14,401 nucleotides of DNA from DASWRT01 sp036403035 (GCA_036403035.1 DASWRT010000045.1:1-14401), one strand, 5' to 3'. Shown: positions 6,694 through 14,203, counted from the stretch's first letter. Made by a program: numbers and translations. Notes: a model not told the origin generated them from the letters alone.

Positions 6694-7221
6694 TCACCAC
6701 GGCGTCGGATGGATGTTCGCATCGGCCGGCTCATACTTGGCCGGCTCATACTCGACCGGCTCGTGTTCGACCGGCTCGTGCTCGACCGGCCGCGGCCGCC
6801 CGTTGTCATTCACGGCGACGAAGGTGAATTCGGCGTCGGTGACCTTGGTCCGCTCGCCCTGCCCCTGCCGGAGTACCCAGACCTCGGCATGGAGCGTGAC
6901 CGACGTGTTGCCGGTGCGGATCACGTCGGTGTAGCAGCAGACCGTGTCGCCGGTCTTGACCGGCTGGAGGAAGGTGATGTTCGACACCGCCACGGTGACG
7001 ACGCGTCCGCCGGCTAGCCGGGTCGCAGACATGCTCGCCGCGGAGTCCATCAGCGACATGATCCAGCCGCCGAAGATGTCTCCTGACGGGTTCGTATCGG
7101 CCGGCATCGCCAGGGTCCGGGAGGCCAGTTCGCCGCGCGGCGCAGCCATTGCTGCTGCCGTCGCTGCGTTCGAATGGCGGGACGAGAGGAAGTCGTTCTC
7201 TTCGTCGGTATAGGCCCACAT
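6694..7221 (-). CDS. yciA: YciA-type acyl-CoA thioesterase, 175 aa
   Basis: A cytosolic hot-dog-fold thioesterase that hydrolyses acyl-CoA to free acid and CoA. It matches YciA over residues 30-145: ELASRTLAMPADTNPSGDIFGGWIMSLMD (31-59), RVVTVAVSNITFLQPVKTGDTVCCY (73-97), VTLHAEVWV (108-116) and FTFVAVNDNGRPRP (132-145). The ATG at 7221 has AGGACA eight bases upstream. An unusual 25-residue N-terminal extension precedes the fold. The C-terminus carries repeats of the pentapeptide EHEPV/EYEPA, encoded by four 15-bp tandem DNA repeats, before the final PADANIHPTPW. The tail is acidic, Pro- and His-rich, and outside the normal fold. Confidence 0.9.
   Translation of the reverse strand: MWAYTDEENDFLSSRHSNAATAAAMAAPRGELASRTLAMPADTNPSGDIFGGWIMSLMDSAASMSATRLAGGRVVTVAVSNITFLQPVKTGDTVCCYTDVIRTGNTSVTLHAEVWVLRQGQGERTKVTDAEFTFVAVNDNGRPRPVEHEPVEHEPVEYEPAKYEPADANIHPTPW
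6726..6785. repeat. Four-copy 15-bp in-frame tandem repeat inside yciA
   Basis: Units CCGGCTCATACTTGG, CCGGCTCATACTCGA, CCGGCTCGTGTTCGA and CCGGCTCGTGCTCGA lie head to tail with a few substitutions and encode the pentapeptide tail of the thioesterase on the minus strand. The 15-bp unit keeps the frame whatever the copy number, so the tail length may vary between strains. Confidence 0.85.
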
Positions 7222-7548
7222 GGTACTGTCCTATTCTTACTCGCTAATTGGGCGTTCCCTCCCCATATCGGGACCGCATTTGTTGCGCCGCACTCAACAT
7301 AAGAACGGCTCTCTCCTTAATGAATTCCAAAAAATATGTTGCATCGCAGCAATGCATGTCGCGCCAGCCGGCCTTATCGGTGCACCAATTGGCGGAGTTC
7401 CTCCCGAAAACGGGGGCGGGCGTCATCCTTTATGGGACGGCGACATGGTGACGGACGTCACTGCGTCTTCACGAGTTGCCTCTTATCTTGTTGAGCGTGC
7501 CGGCTCGGCAACAGACGGACCGGCGGTTCCGGACTGGTTGATCGCATC
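7222..7548. other. Gene-poor, lower-GC intergenic stretch
   Basis: No open frame here has convincing codon use or a ribosome site. The stretch is visibly lower in G+C than its surroundings around 7245-7440, with an AATTCCAAAAAATATG patch near 7321-7336. It includes TGCAT-N7-ATGCA (around 7337-7354), a weak inverted repeat. It probably holds the promoter of the thioesterase and perhaps that of the 66-aa protein. Confidence 0.4.
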
Positions 7549-7749
7549 ATGGACTCCCTGGAGCAGTATCGCGCGAAGGCGGATCGCTGCCGCCGTCTGG
7601 CGCGGATGATCAATGATCGGCAGGCGATCGAAGGATTGACGGCTCTCGCAACCGAATTCGACGCCGAGGTCGCCGCGCTGGAGGCTGCGTGGATGAAGAC
7701 GGGACGGCAGCCCGTCGCCTGCCTTCCCGAGGAAAAGCCGGCGCACTGA
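7549..7749 (+). CDS. Small conserved-looking hypothetical protein, 66 aa
   Basis: Short helical protein starting MDSLEQYRAKADRCRRLARMIND, then a second helix LTALATEFDAEVAALEAAW. This pattern (EQYRxKAxxCRRLA ... LxxLAxEFxxxxAALE) recurs in small uncharacterised alphaproteobacterial proteins as I remember them. No function is known to me. No signal peptide or membrane segment is visible. The ATG has no clear Shine-Dalgarno sequence; there is no better in-frame start nearby. Confidence 0.65.
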   Translation: MDSLEQYRAKADRCRRLARMINDRQAIEGLTALATEFDAEVAALEAAWMKTGRQPVACLPEEKPAH

Positions 7750-7854
7750 CGGGTATCGCGCGGGCAACAAAGCGCCGCCGTCTCCGGTTTCCCTTTACGC
7801 CGCCGTTACCGGATGCCGGGAATACTTCCCGTGTTTCCGACAGTGGGGTTTTCG

Positions 7855-8079
7855 ATGCCTGGAGCAGCAGCGATCGAGATCGGACAGCAGTATCGCGAGA
7901 ACAACAGCAGCTTCCTCGGCGCCCAGATGCCGACATGGCGGGTCGAGGATCTGTTCAAGGCCATGGACGGCCTCCTCTATGCGCGCCTCGTGAGCGCGGT
8001 CGATACGACCGAGCGCAAGACGCTGGGAGTCGCCGTGCTGACCGACCGGCGGCGCTTCCGGCCGGTCAGGATCGAGTAG
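7855..8079 (+). CDS. Small conserved-looking hypothetical protein, 74 aa
   Basis: Predicted MPGAAAIEIGQQYRENN, then WRVEDLF, DGLLYARLVSAVDTTERKTLGVAVL and a terminal DRRRFRPVRIE. The pattern of a small beta-rich domain with ARLV, RKT and an Arg-rich end resembles a family of 60-75 aa proteins of unknown function in alphaproteobacteria. I chose ATG 7855 over the in-frame ATG 7813 because GTGGGG lies upstream and the extra 14 residues look non-conserved. A short inverted repeat, CGGGAA-TAC-TTCCCG (7817-7831), precedes it. Function unknown. Confidence 0.6.
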   Translation: MPGAAAIEIGQQYRENNSSFLGAQMPTWRVEDLFKAMDGLLYARLVSAVDTTERKTLGVAVLTDRRRFRPVRIE

Positions 8080-8150
8080 CCGTGACAGAAGCGGGCGCAT
8101 TTGTTACGGTGACGCTCGATCGGCGTGGCGCGACGCGCGGAAGGGGCCTC

Positions 8151-8474
8151 ATGACGGATGTCGGCGTCTATGCCTGGGACAGCGTGCCGGCCGAGGACCG
8201 GTCGGGCGTCCGCCGCTCGATTGCCGGCAGCGGCGCCACCCTGAAGCGGATCGCTATCAAGGCCGGGACCAGGGCGGACCGCCACAGCCATCCGTTCGAG
8301 CAGTTCGTCCAGGTGCTGGAGGGCGCCGGCCGGCTGGAGTGCGAAGCCGGCGCGGTCGATCTCCGGCCGGGCATGGTCGTCCATTTCCCGCCGGACGCGT
8401 GGCACAGCGCCGTCTTCGAGACGGACACCGTCCTGGTCGAGATCAATCTCCATCCGGCGGAAGCAAAGCCTTAG
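8151..8474 (+). CDS. Single-domain cupin protein, 107 aa
   Basis: A small cytosolic beta-barrel of the cupin superfamily, probably metal binding. Motif 1 is RADRHSHPFEQFVQVLEG with H45, H47 and E50 or Q51. Motif 2 is LRPGMVVHFPPDAWHSA with H85. The length fits a one-domain cupin, a class that includes sugar- and sulfur-compound enzymes and proteins of unknown role, so the substrate cannot be named. The ATG at 8151 has GGAAGGGG seven bases upstream; the longer open frame upstream runs through the preceding small gene in another phase and is not used. Confidence 0.85.
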   Translation: MTDVGVYAWDSVPAEDRSGVRRSIAGSGATLKRIAIKAGTRADRHSHPFEQFVQVLEGAGRLECEAGAVDLRPGMVVHFPPDAWHSAVFETDTVLVEINLHPAEAKP

Positions 8475-8529
8475 CGCGGGTTGCGGTCGAGCTTGGAGCG
8501 GCCAGCGCTGCGTCGCGACCCACAAAATT

Positions 8530-8554
8530 GGAACCTCTTTCCGTCGGCACGGTT
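8530..8554 (+). promoter_or_regulatory. EcfG-type (general stress response) promoter candidate
   Basis: GGAACC with GGAAC at 8530-8534, a 17-base spacer, then GTT at 8552-8554. This matches the alphaproteobacterial EcfG pattern (GGAAC-N16/17-CGTT) except that the base before GTT is G, not C. It lies 85 bases upstream of the hydrolase start, in the only sizeable gap of this area. Confidence 0.45.
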
Positions 8555-8639
8555 GGCAGAGGCAGGCATGGTGCGGCGCACAATGCCGCCGTAGCGGTCG
8601 CCTCATTCTCTGCAACCAAATGTCACGCCGGAGGACTCG

Positions 8640-9725
8640 TTGAACGAGACCAGTCCACCCATCGCACGCGCTTCCGCCGCTCCATCGAAACGTCGCACGA
8701 CGGCGGCGCTGTCGCGCACCGGCGCGATCCTCGCCGGCTCGGCCGCCGCACTGGCCGCCGCGGCTGTTTGGAACGTCTACCGGGCGCGCAAGGTCGAGCG
8801 CGAGCATCCGCCCGCCGGCCGCTTCGTCACCGTCGACGGCGTCCGTCTCCATTATATCGAGAAGGGCGAGGGGCCGCCGGTCGTCCTGATCCACGGCAAC
8901 GTCGTCACGTCGGAGGATTTCGTGCTGAGCGGCGTGCTCGACCGCGTCGCCGCGCGAGGTCATCGCGTGATCGCCTTCGACCGTCCCGGCTACGGATACA
9001 GCGACCGGCCGCACGGCACGCTTTGGACCGCCGAGGCGCAGGCGGACCTGCTGCGACGGGCGTGCGAGCGTCTCGGCGTCGAGCGCCCCGTCGTCGTCGG
9101 CCATTCCTGGGGCGCGATCGTCGCCATGGCGTTCGCGCTGAACTACCCGGACGCGGTGAGCGGCCTCGTCGTGCTGTCGGGCTACTACTACCGGACGCTG
9201 CGCGCCGACCTGCCGCTGGTCTCGATCACGGCGATCCCGGTCCTGGGCGACCTGCTGCGCTACACGCTGGCGCCGCTGTTCGGCGCAGCGATCCTGCCGT
9301 TGAACTTCAAAGTAATGTTCGGCCCGCGCCGGATACCGGACCGATTCTCCCGCGAATTCCCGCACGGCATGCCCGTGCGTCCGGGGCAGATCCGCGCAGA
9401 GACGCAGGACGCCGCGACGATGGTCCCGGCGGTGATGATGATGCGTGGCCGCTTCGCGGAGCTGCACATGCCCGTGATCATCATCGCCGGTGACAGGGAC
9501 CGCGTCGTCGATGTCGGCCGCCATGCCAAGCGGCTCCACGGCGAGATCCCGCAGAGCGACCTCCGGCTGGTCCCGGACGCCGGACACATGGTCCATCACG
9601 CCGTGCCCGATCAGGTCGCCGAGGCGATCGAGGAAGCCGCCGCCGCCGGACGGCAGTCCGCGGCTCCGCACCGGCTGCCCGGCAATGCCGCCGGGCCGGA
9701 TCGGCGGGTGCCGGCGGCGGAGTGA
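8640..9725 (+). CDS. Membrane-anchored alpha/beta hydrolase, 361 aa
   Basis: Serine hydrolase of the alpha/beta-fold superfamily. The catalytic triad is visible: nucleophile S156 in GHSWGA, acid D287 in AGDRDRVV and base H316 in PDAGHMVHH, with oxyanion-region LIHGN at 83-87. An N-terminal segment (about 28-46) is hydrophobic and follows a basic stretch (SKRRT), suggesting a single inner-membrane anchor with the enzyme domain starting near residue 61. The TTG start at 8640 is supported by GGAGGA at 8630-8635. The Ala/Pro-rich C-terminal 30 residues are probably disordered. An EcfG-like promoter lies upstream. The substrate is unknown. Confidence 0.88.
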   Translation: MNETSPPIARASAAPSKRRTTAALSRTGAILAGSAAALAAAAVWNVYRARKVEREHPPAGRFVTVDGVRLHYIEKGEGPPVVLIHGNVVTSEDFVLSGVLDRVAARGHRVIAFDRPGYGYSDRPHGTLWTAEAQADLLRRACERLGVERPVVVGHSWGAIVAMAFALNYPDAVSGLVVLSGYYYRTLRADLPLVSITAIPVLGDLLRYTLAPLFGAAILPLNFKVMFGPRRIPDRFSREFPHGMPVRPGQIRAETQDAATMVPAVMMMRGRFAELHMPVIIIAGDRDRVVDVGRHAKRLHGEIPQSDLRLVPDAGHMVHHAVPDQVAEAIEEAAAAGRQSAAPHRLPGNAAGPDRRVPAAE

Positions 9726-9738
9726 CCGGGCGGGGGCG

Positions 9739-9752
9739 TGTTAGCGCTAACA
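9739..9752. promoter_or_regulatory. LacI-family-type operator palindrome
   Basis: TGTTAGCGCTAACA is a perfect 14-bp palindrome of the type bound by LacI-family sugar regulators (central CG, TTAGCGCTAA core). It lies 13 bases past the hydrolase stop, between two convergent 3' ends, with no LacI-family gene in the window. A 6-bp stem, CGCTGA/TCAGCG (9754-9775), follows. Confidence 0.45.
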
Positions 9753-9795
9753 TCGCTGATCAGTTTCGTTCAGCGACGCGGCCGGTCGAGTAGCA

Positions 9796-12361
9796 TCACC
9801 TTTTGCCGCCTGCCGCAGCGGCGGCGGTGAGCTGCGGCGCGGCATCGAGCGCCGCCGCCAGCTCCTGCCTCCGGAACGGCTTCTTCAGGAGCACGACGCC
9901 ATCGACACGTTTGCCGAGCGCATCCGTGTCGACATACCCGGTCATGAGCACGACCGGCAGGCTGCGCCGAGCCTCCCGGGCCGCCCGGATCACCTCCAGG
10001 CCCGACAGGCCGGGCATCGCGTGGTCGACGAGGAGGGCGTCGATGCCGCCGCCGCTTTCGGACAGGAGATCGAGCGCAAGGCGGCCATTGGCCGCCGGCA
10101 CGGTGCGGTAGCCGAGCGCCTCCAGATGCGCCAGCACGACGTCGCGGACCTCATCCTGGTCGTCGACCACCAGCACCGTCCCGCGCCGGCCGGCCTGAGC
10201 GTCTTCAACGACGGACGCCGCCGGTCCTTCGGCTCCCGCGCCGAGTTCGCCGCCCGCCCGGGGTAAGTAGAGTTCCACCGTCGTCCCGCCGCCTTGCCTG
10301 CTCCGGATACGCGCGGTGCCGCCCGACTGGCGCGCCAAGCCGTAGACTTTGGCTGAGGCCGAGGCCCGTGCCCTTGCCGAGTTCCTTGGTCGTGAAGAAA
10401 GGCTCGAACGCCCGGTCCACGACCTCCGCGGACATTCCCTCGCCGGTGTCCGCGACCGACAGCGCCACATAGTCGCCGCCGGACGGCAGATCCTCGGGCC
10501 TGTCCCGACGATCCGACGCCGGAATGTTGCGCGTGCCGATCTGCACCTTTCCGCCGAGCGGCATGGCGTCGCGCGCGTTGATCGCGAGGTTGAGGATCGC
10601 GACCTCGATTTGCGTCACGTCGACGAGAGCGGGCCAGAGATCGTCCGGCAGAGCCGTCTGCACGATCACCGTGCCGCCGAGCGTGCGCCGCAGCATGTCG
10701 GACATGCCGCCGACGACGGCATTGAGATCGGTCGGCTTCGGCGCGAGGTGCTGTCGCCGGGAGAAGGCCAGAAGCTGTTCCGTGAGCATCGCGCCGCGCC
10801 GCGCGGAGCGTGTCGCCGCGTCCACCAGCTTGCGCAGCCGCTCGTCATGGAGCCGGGCGTCCAGCAGTTCGAGGTTGCCGAGCACGCCGGTGAGCAGATT
10901 GTTGAAGTCGTGCGCGACGCCCCCGGTAAGCTGGCCCACCGCCTCCATCTTCTGCGCTTGGCGGAGCTGTCCCTCGGCCGCGGCGAGACGCGCCTGCTCG
11001 CGCAACCGCTCGGTTAGGTCGTGCGCGTACAGGAAGGCGCCGATCTGCCTTCCGTCGCGATCGTTGAGGACGTTGAATTTCAGCTCGTAGCAAGGCCGCT
11101 TGCGCGCGGGGTCGCCGAACTCGTCGACGATCGTGAACTCCTCGCCCGCGAGCGCCCGATCCCACACGGCCCGGGCGCCCGCCTGCTGCTCCGGCTGGCC
11201 GGCCAGCAGGTCGAGCACGTTGTCCCCGGCGCGGGGCCGGACGCCGTAGATGGCTTCGAACTCGTTCTGCCACGCCGCGTTGGCCGCCAGCACCCGGTAG
11301 CCGGAGTCGAGCACGACGATGATCGCGTCCGTGCTCTCGAACACGCGGACCCAGAGCTGGCGTTCGGCCAGCGCCTCCGCGACCCGTCATTCGAGCGTCT
11401 CGTTGAGGCGTCGCAGCGCCTGCTGCGCCCGCTTCTGTTCGTCGATGTCGGCGATCACGACGATGGCGGCGACGACTTGGCCTTCGGCATTCCGGAGCGG
11501 GATGCTGCTGACCCGGGTCCACACGTCGGCGCCCTTCTCGGGCCGGTGGAGGAATTCGACTCCGTGGACGGTCTCGCCGAGCAGCGCGCGCGCAGCGGGA
11601 TACCGGTCGAGCGGAAGGCGCCGGCCGTCCTCGTCCCACGCCATCCACCGCTCCTCGCCGTCGGCGCTCCGCGACGGCATGGGTTCGCCCGGCAGGAAGC
11701 GCCGGAAGACCGGGTTGGAGAGAAGCGGCCTGCCCTCGCGGTCGAAGAAGCAGACCCCGACCGGCAGGTTGTCGACGAGCGTCAAGAGGCGCGCCCGCTC
11801 CTCGCCGAGACGCGCTTCGCTTTCGGTTAGTGCGCGGGCTGCCTCTTCCAGCATCCGATCCGTCGTCTCGATGACGGTGACGATTACACCCGAGACTGCG
11901 CCGGCCTCGTTCCGCAGCGGGCTGAAGGCCAAGTCGAACCACGCGTCCTCCGGCGCGCCGCCGTGGCGCCGGAGGGCAAGCTTCTGGCCGGTGAAGCAGC
12001 GCGTCTCGCCTCGGAAGACTGCTTCGTAAACCGGTGCGTTGAACGCCCACACCTCCGGCCAGCAGTCGCGCGTCGGCTGGCCGAGCGCCTGCGGGTGCTT
12101 CGCCCCGGCGATGACGGCGTAGCCGTCGTTGTAGATCTGGATGAGGTCGGGCCCGCAGAGCGCGATCGCCGGAAGCGGCGAGGCGAGCACGATATCGACG
12201 GCGGTCTTGAGGCTCTGCGGCCATTGCCCGACGGCTCCGAGCGGCGTCGCCGACCAGTCGTACGCGCGGACGAGTGTGCTCATCTCGCCGGAGGCGGCGG
12301 GGAAGCCGATGTCGTTCAGGATGCGCCTTCCGTCGAGCGGAGACCGAGGGAGTTCCGCCAT
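9796..12361 (-). pseudogene. Hybrid PAS/histidine kinase/receiver gene broken by a stop and a frameshift
   Basis: Reconstructed product about 854 aa, cytosolic, with no membrane segment. Order: PAS-like domain (about 25-165; MSTLVRAYDWSATPLG), PAS (190-310), PAS (335-455), HisKA with phospho-His about 484 (GGVAHDFNNLL), HATPase with N-box NLAINARDAM (595), VADTGEGM and GKGTGLGLS, then a receiver domain with DD (733-734), phospho-acceptor D779 (DALLVDHAMPG) and LLKKPF. TGA at 11387-11389 interrupts ...LNETLE-stop-RVAEALAERQ; CGA would restore it. An extra A (TTT at 10348-10350 on the plus strand) shifts the frame in GLGLSQ/VYGLARQSGG. Everything else is intact, so the damage is recent or is sequence error. 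ATG 12361 lacks a clear ribosome site. A separate product from GTG 11344 is possible but has no ribosome site. Confidence 0.85.
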
Positions 12362-12983
12362 ATAGATTGACTGTCGGACAACACTCCAGAAGAGCGGGGC
12401 GGCCGTGTCAGCCGGGGCGGCACGCCAGCGTGGAAACCTACGGCACGCGCGACGCCGATCTTACGGGAGTGCCGTGGTCCCATGCGGGGGTAAAGCCGTT
12501 TTAAAAAAGATACTGCCGGCGAATTCGTTGGACTGTCTGGCATGGCTGCGACATAGCGTTTCTGGGCACCCTCGACCGGCAGCAAAACCGATCTCGGGAG
12601 GGCCGCCATCCCATGAACAAGCGGGCAACTCCGAATTCGCCAGCAGTATCAAAAAACAGGAACAAAAAAGGCGGGGAACAGGACGGATCACCTGTTTTTC
12701 AGAATCGGGAATTGCTGCGGATCAATGCCTTGCAAGGCGATCTTGCGGGATTCTGCCCGTTATTAACAGGCGAACGCCTCGCCGCCTTTTTGCGTGCCGC
12801 GTTAGTAAAATCCGCCAAAGCTCTGAAAAGACTTCGTGTTCTTCCGCTCCGCACGGAAGGCGAGGGAAGGGCTTCAGCCGCGCTCGAAATCCGCAAGGAG
12901 AACCGGGCGAGGTCGGAGCGGAGGGCCTCCTTCTTCATGCAGCCGCCTTCGTGTAATGCGGCTGCCTTGCCGCAGCCTATGCG
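12362..12983. other. Lower-GC noncoding stretch upstream of the kinase
   Basis: About 620 bases with no credible gene. G+C drops clearly between about 12490 and 12850, with A-tracts at 12503-12508, 12651-12656 and 12664-12669. It contains the inverted-repeat element described separately and a weak stem-loop followed by T5 (about 12767-12795). Open frames here are short, lack a consistent third-base G/C preference and resemble no family I know. Confidence 0.5.
12509..12650. mobile_element. MITE-like 142-bp inverted-repeat element
   Basis: The left end GATACTGCCGGCGAATTCG and the right end CGAATTCGCCAGCAGTATC are reverse complements with one mismatch in 19. Both are flanked outside by AAAAAA (12503-12508 and 12651-12656), as expected of a target-site duplication, though an A-tract can arise by chance. 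The interior has no transposase. It lies in lower-GC intergenic DNA. Confidence 0.5.
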
Positions 12984-13041
12984 CGGAGCGGCGGCGCGAT
13001 GCCGCCGCTCCGGCATACCAAAGCCGGTGCGGCGCTCCTAC
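12957..13041. repeat. REP-like hairpin cluster overlapping the lipoprotein stop
   Basis: Contains a perfect 12-bp hairpin (CGGAGCGGCGGC, loop GCGAT, its complement; 12984-13012) and a smaller stem GGCTGC/GCAGCC (12959-12976). The right end reads GTAGGAGCGCC on the minus strand, and its TAG is the stop codon of the lipoprotein gene. The start GTAGG-GCG is like that of the element at 6392, suggesting a related dispersed family. It may also act as a terminator or mRNA-stabilising structure for the lipoprotein gene. Confidence 0.6.
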
Positions 13042-13451
13042 AGGAACCGCCCGGACTGCCCCTCGAAGCTGACGCTATCCGGGCTTTTTAGCTTTACTGC
13101 CTGACCGGCGCCGTGCGGCGCGGCCCACGCCCATCCGGAAGGCTGCCACCAGTGCGAAACCTCGATCACCGCGTCGGCGCCGACCGCACGGGCACGGTCG
13201 GCCAGCATCTTGTCGACCTTCTCCGACGATCCGTAGGTCGACGAACCGACATCGATCCGCTCGATCACCTCGTACTCGACAGTTGGTGGAAGCCGGTCCG
13301 CGGTGATCCAGACCTGCCGTCCGTGCGCTGCATGCTTCGCGTTGACGGGCGTGCCGGTGGTGGTGCTCTTGATGTTGAGCGGGTTGTGGGCGGAGCACGC
13401 CGACAGGAGGAGGAAGAGAGGGAGGAAGTAAGCGAATTTTCGTGCAGTCAC
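13038..13451 (-). CDS. Small lipoprotein of unknown function, 137 aa
   Basis: An exported lipoprotein: MTARKFAYFLPLFLLLSAC gives a short signal peptide with a textbook lipobox LSAC, lipidated Cys at 19. The mature domain (about 45-125) has VEYEVIERIDVGSSTYGSSEKVDKMLADRARAVGADAVIEV. This resembles the YEVI/ADRARxxGADAVI pattern of small lipoproteins related to the YbjQ or DUF4156 type; I am not sure of the exact family. I chose GTG 13451 because GGGGA lies five bases upstream and it gives a normal signal peptide; ATGs at 13472 and 13484 would add 7-11 residues. The stop lies inside a REP-like element. Confidence 0.8.
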   Translation of the reverse strand: MTARKFAYFLPLFLLLSACSAHNPLNIKSTTTGTPVNAKHAAHGRQVWITADRLPPTVEYEVIERIDVGSSTYGSSEKVDKMLADRARAVGADAVIEVSHWWQPSGWAWAAPHGAGQAVKLKSPDSVSFEGQSGRFL

Positions 13452-13611
13452 GTTGTCCCCGGCAGATTGCATCAATGCGCTCATCGTCGTGCACGGCAGC
13501 GCACCGATCGAACGGGCGCGCCGTATCGCCGAGCATTCTACTTCCGGTTTATCGGAGTTGCCATGCCCGGACGTCGTGCCCAACCGATGCGGCAGGACGC
13601 GGCGCCCGGCC

Positions 13612-14067
13612 TCAGCCGTTCCGCGTCTGGTCGTGCGGGCCGCCGGGCCGGGAAATGCCGCGCAGCGCCCGCCGCGCCACGTCCGGCGCCGCACCGGCGG
13701 CCGCAGTCGTAATGTCCTTCAGAGAGACGATCCCGACCAGCCGTTTGGCGTCGTCCAGGACCGGCAGCCGCCGGATGCGCAATTCCGCCAACTGCTCGGC
13801 GACGTCCTCGACGGCGTCGTCCTCGAAGCAGAAATAGACCTCGTCGGTCATCGCCGTGCCGACCGTCGTCCGCTTCGGGTCCAGCCGCTCGGCGACGCCG
13901 CGAAGGGCGATGTCGCGATCGGTGATCATCCCGATAAGCCCGACGCCCTCGTCGCAGACCGGCAGCGCGCCGACATCGTGGTCGGCCATGATCCTCGCGG
14001 CATCCTCCAAGGTCTGCGTCGGGCTGGCGGTGCGGACGTCGCGGCTCATGATCTCGCGGATCTCCAT
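13612..14067 (-). CDS. Tandem CBS domain protein, 151 aa
   Basis: A small cytosolic regulator-type protein made of two CBS domains, which as a pair bind adenine nucleotides such as AMP, ATP or NAD. CBS1 spans about 1-58 (IMSRDVRTASPTQTLEDAARIMADHDVGALPVCD ... LIGMITDRDIALR). CBS2 spans about 73-122 (MTDEVYFCFEDDAVEDVAEQLAELRIRRLPVLDD ... LVGIVSLKDIT). The Ala/Arg/Gly-rich tail is probably flexible. The ATG at 14067 has GAGGAG eight bases upstream. A strong EcfG promoter match lies about 53 bases before the start, so it is likely a general-stress-response gene. Its partner is unknown. Confidence 0.92.
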   Translation of the reverse strand: MEIREIMSRDVRTASPTQTLEDAARIMADHDVGALPVCDEGVGLIGMITDRDIALRGVAERLDPKRTTVGTAMTDEVYFCFEDDAVEDVAEQLAELRIRRLPVLDDAKRLVGIVSLKDITTAAAGAAPDVARRALRGISRPGGPHDQTRNG

Positions 14068-14119
14068 CGATCGGCTCCTCGGTCGGGGTTCGGAATGTCG
14101 GGGCGGCACTCTTTTTTCG

Positions 14120-14144
14120 AACGGGCAGGCATCCTGCCGGTTCC
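14120..14144 (-). promoter_or_regulatory. EcfG-type promoter of the CBS gene
   Basis: On the minus strand GGAACC, 15 further bases, then CGTT: GGAAC-N16-CGTT, a full match to the alphaproteobacterial general-stress sigma factor consensus. The spacer itself is an inverted repeat (GGCAGG-ATG-CCTGCC, 14124-14138), which might bind a regulator. It is placed about 53 bases upstream of the CBS start codon. Confidence 0.65.
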
Positions 14145-14181
14145 GCTCCTCCGGGATGCAGCCGGACGTGGCCGACCGGCC

Positions 14182-14203
14182 GCCCGACACGCTAAAGTCG
14201 GGC
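14182..14203. repeat. 7-bp inverted repeat before the aldolase-family gene
   Basis: GCCCGAC-N8-GTCGGGC ends 26 bases before the ATG at 14230. It could be an operator or a 5'-leader hairpin. There is no other support. Confidence 0.35.

Noticed and set aside
6726..6785. Regular 15-bp repeats as a CRISPR array
   Set aside because: Units abut without spacers and are in frame inside the thioesterase gene; there are no cas genes.
7977..9671. A 564-codon open frame on the minus strand opposite the small gene, cupin and hydrolase
   Set aside because: It is antisense to genes with clear catalytic motifs. Its product is His/Arg/Asp-rich with no family pattern, which is a usual artefact of GC-rich codon use.
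11342..11344. GTG as an independent start for a separate kinase downstream of the TGA
   Set aside because: No ribosome site precedes it, and it would cut off the first residues of a PAS helix that continue in frame upstream to the TGA, so a broken single gene is the simpler reading.
10845..12224. A 459-codon minus-strand frame overlapping the kinase
   Set aside because: Another phase of the same DNA. The PAS and HisKA motifs read in the other frame, and this one is Arg/Pro/Ala low complexity.
12613..13104. A 163-codon plus-strand frame with GGGAGGG about 10 bases upstream
   Set aside because: It begins inside the inverted-repeat element, runs through the REP-like hairpins and the lipoprotein 3' end, has a Lys/Arg-rich product without domain character, and lacks the third-base G/C bias of real genes here.
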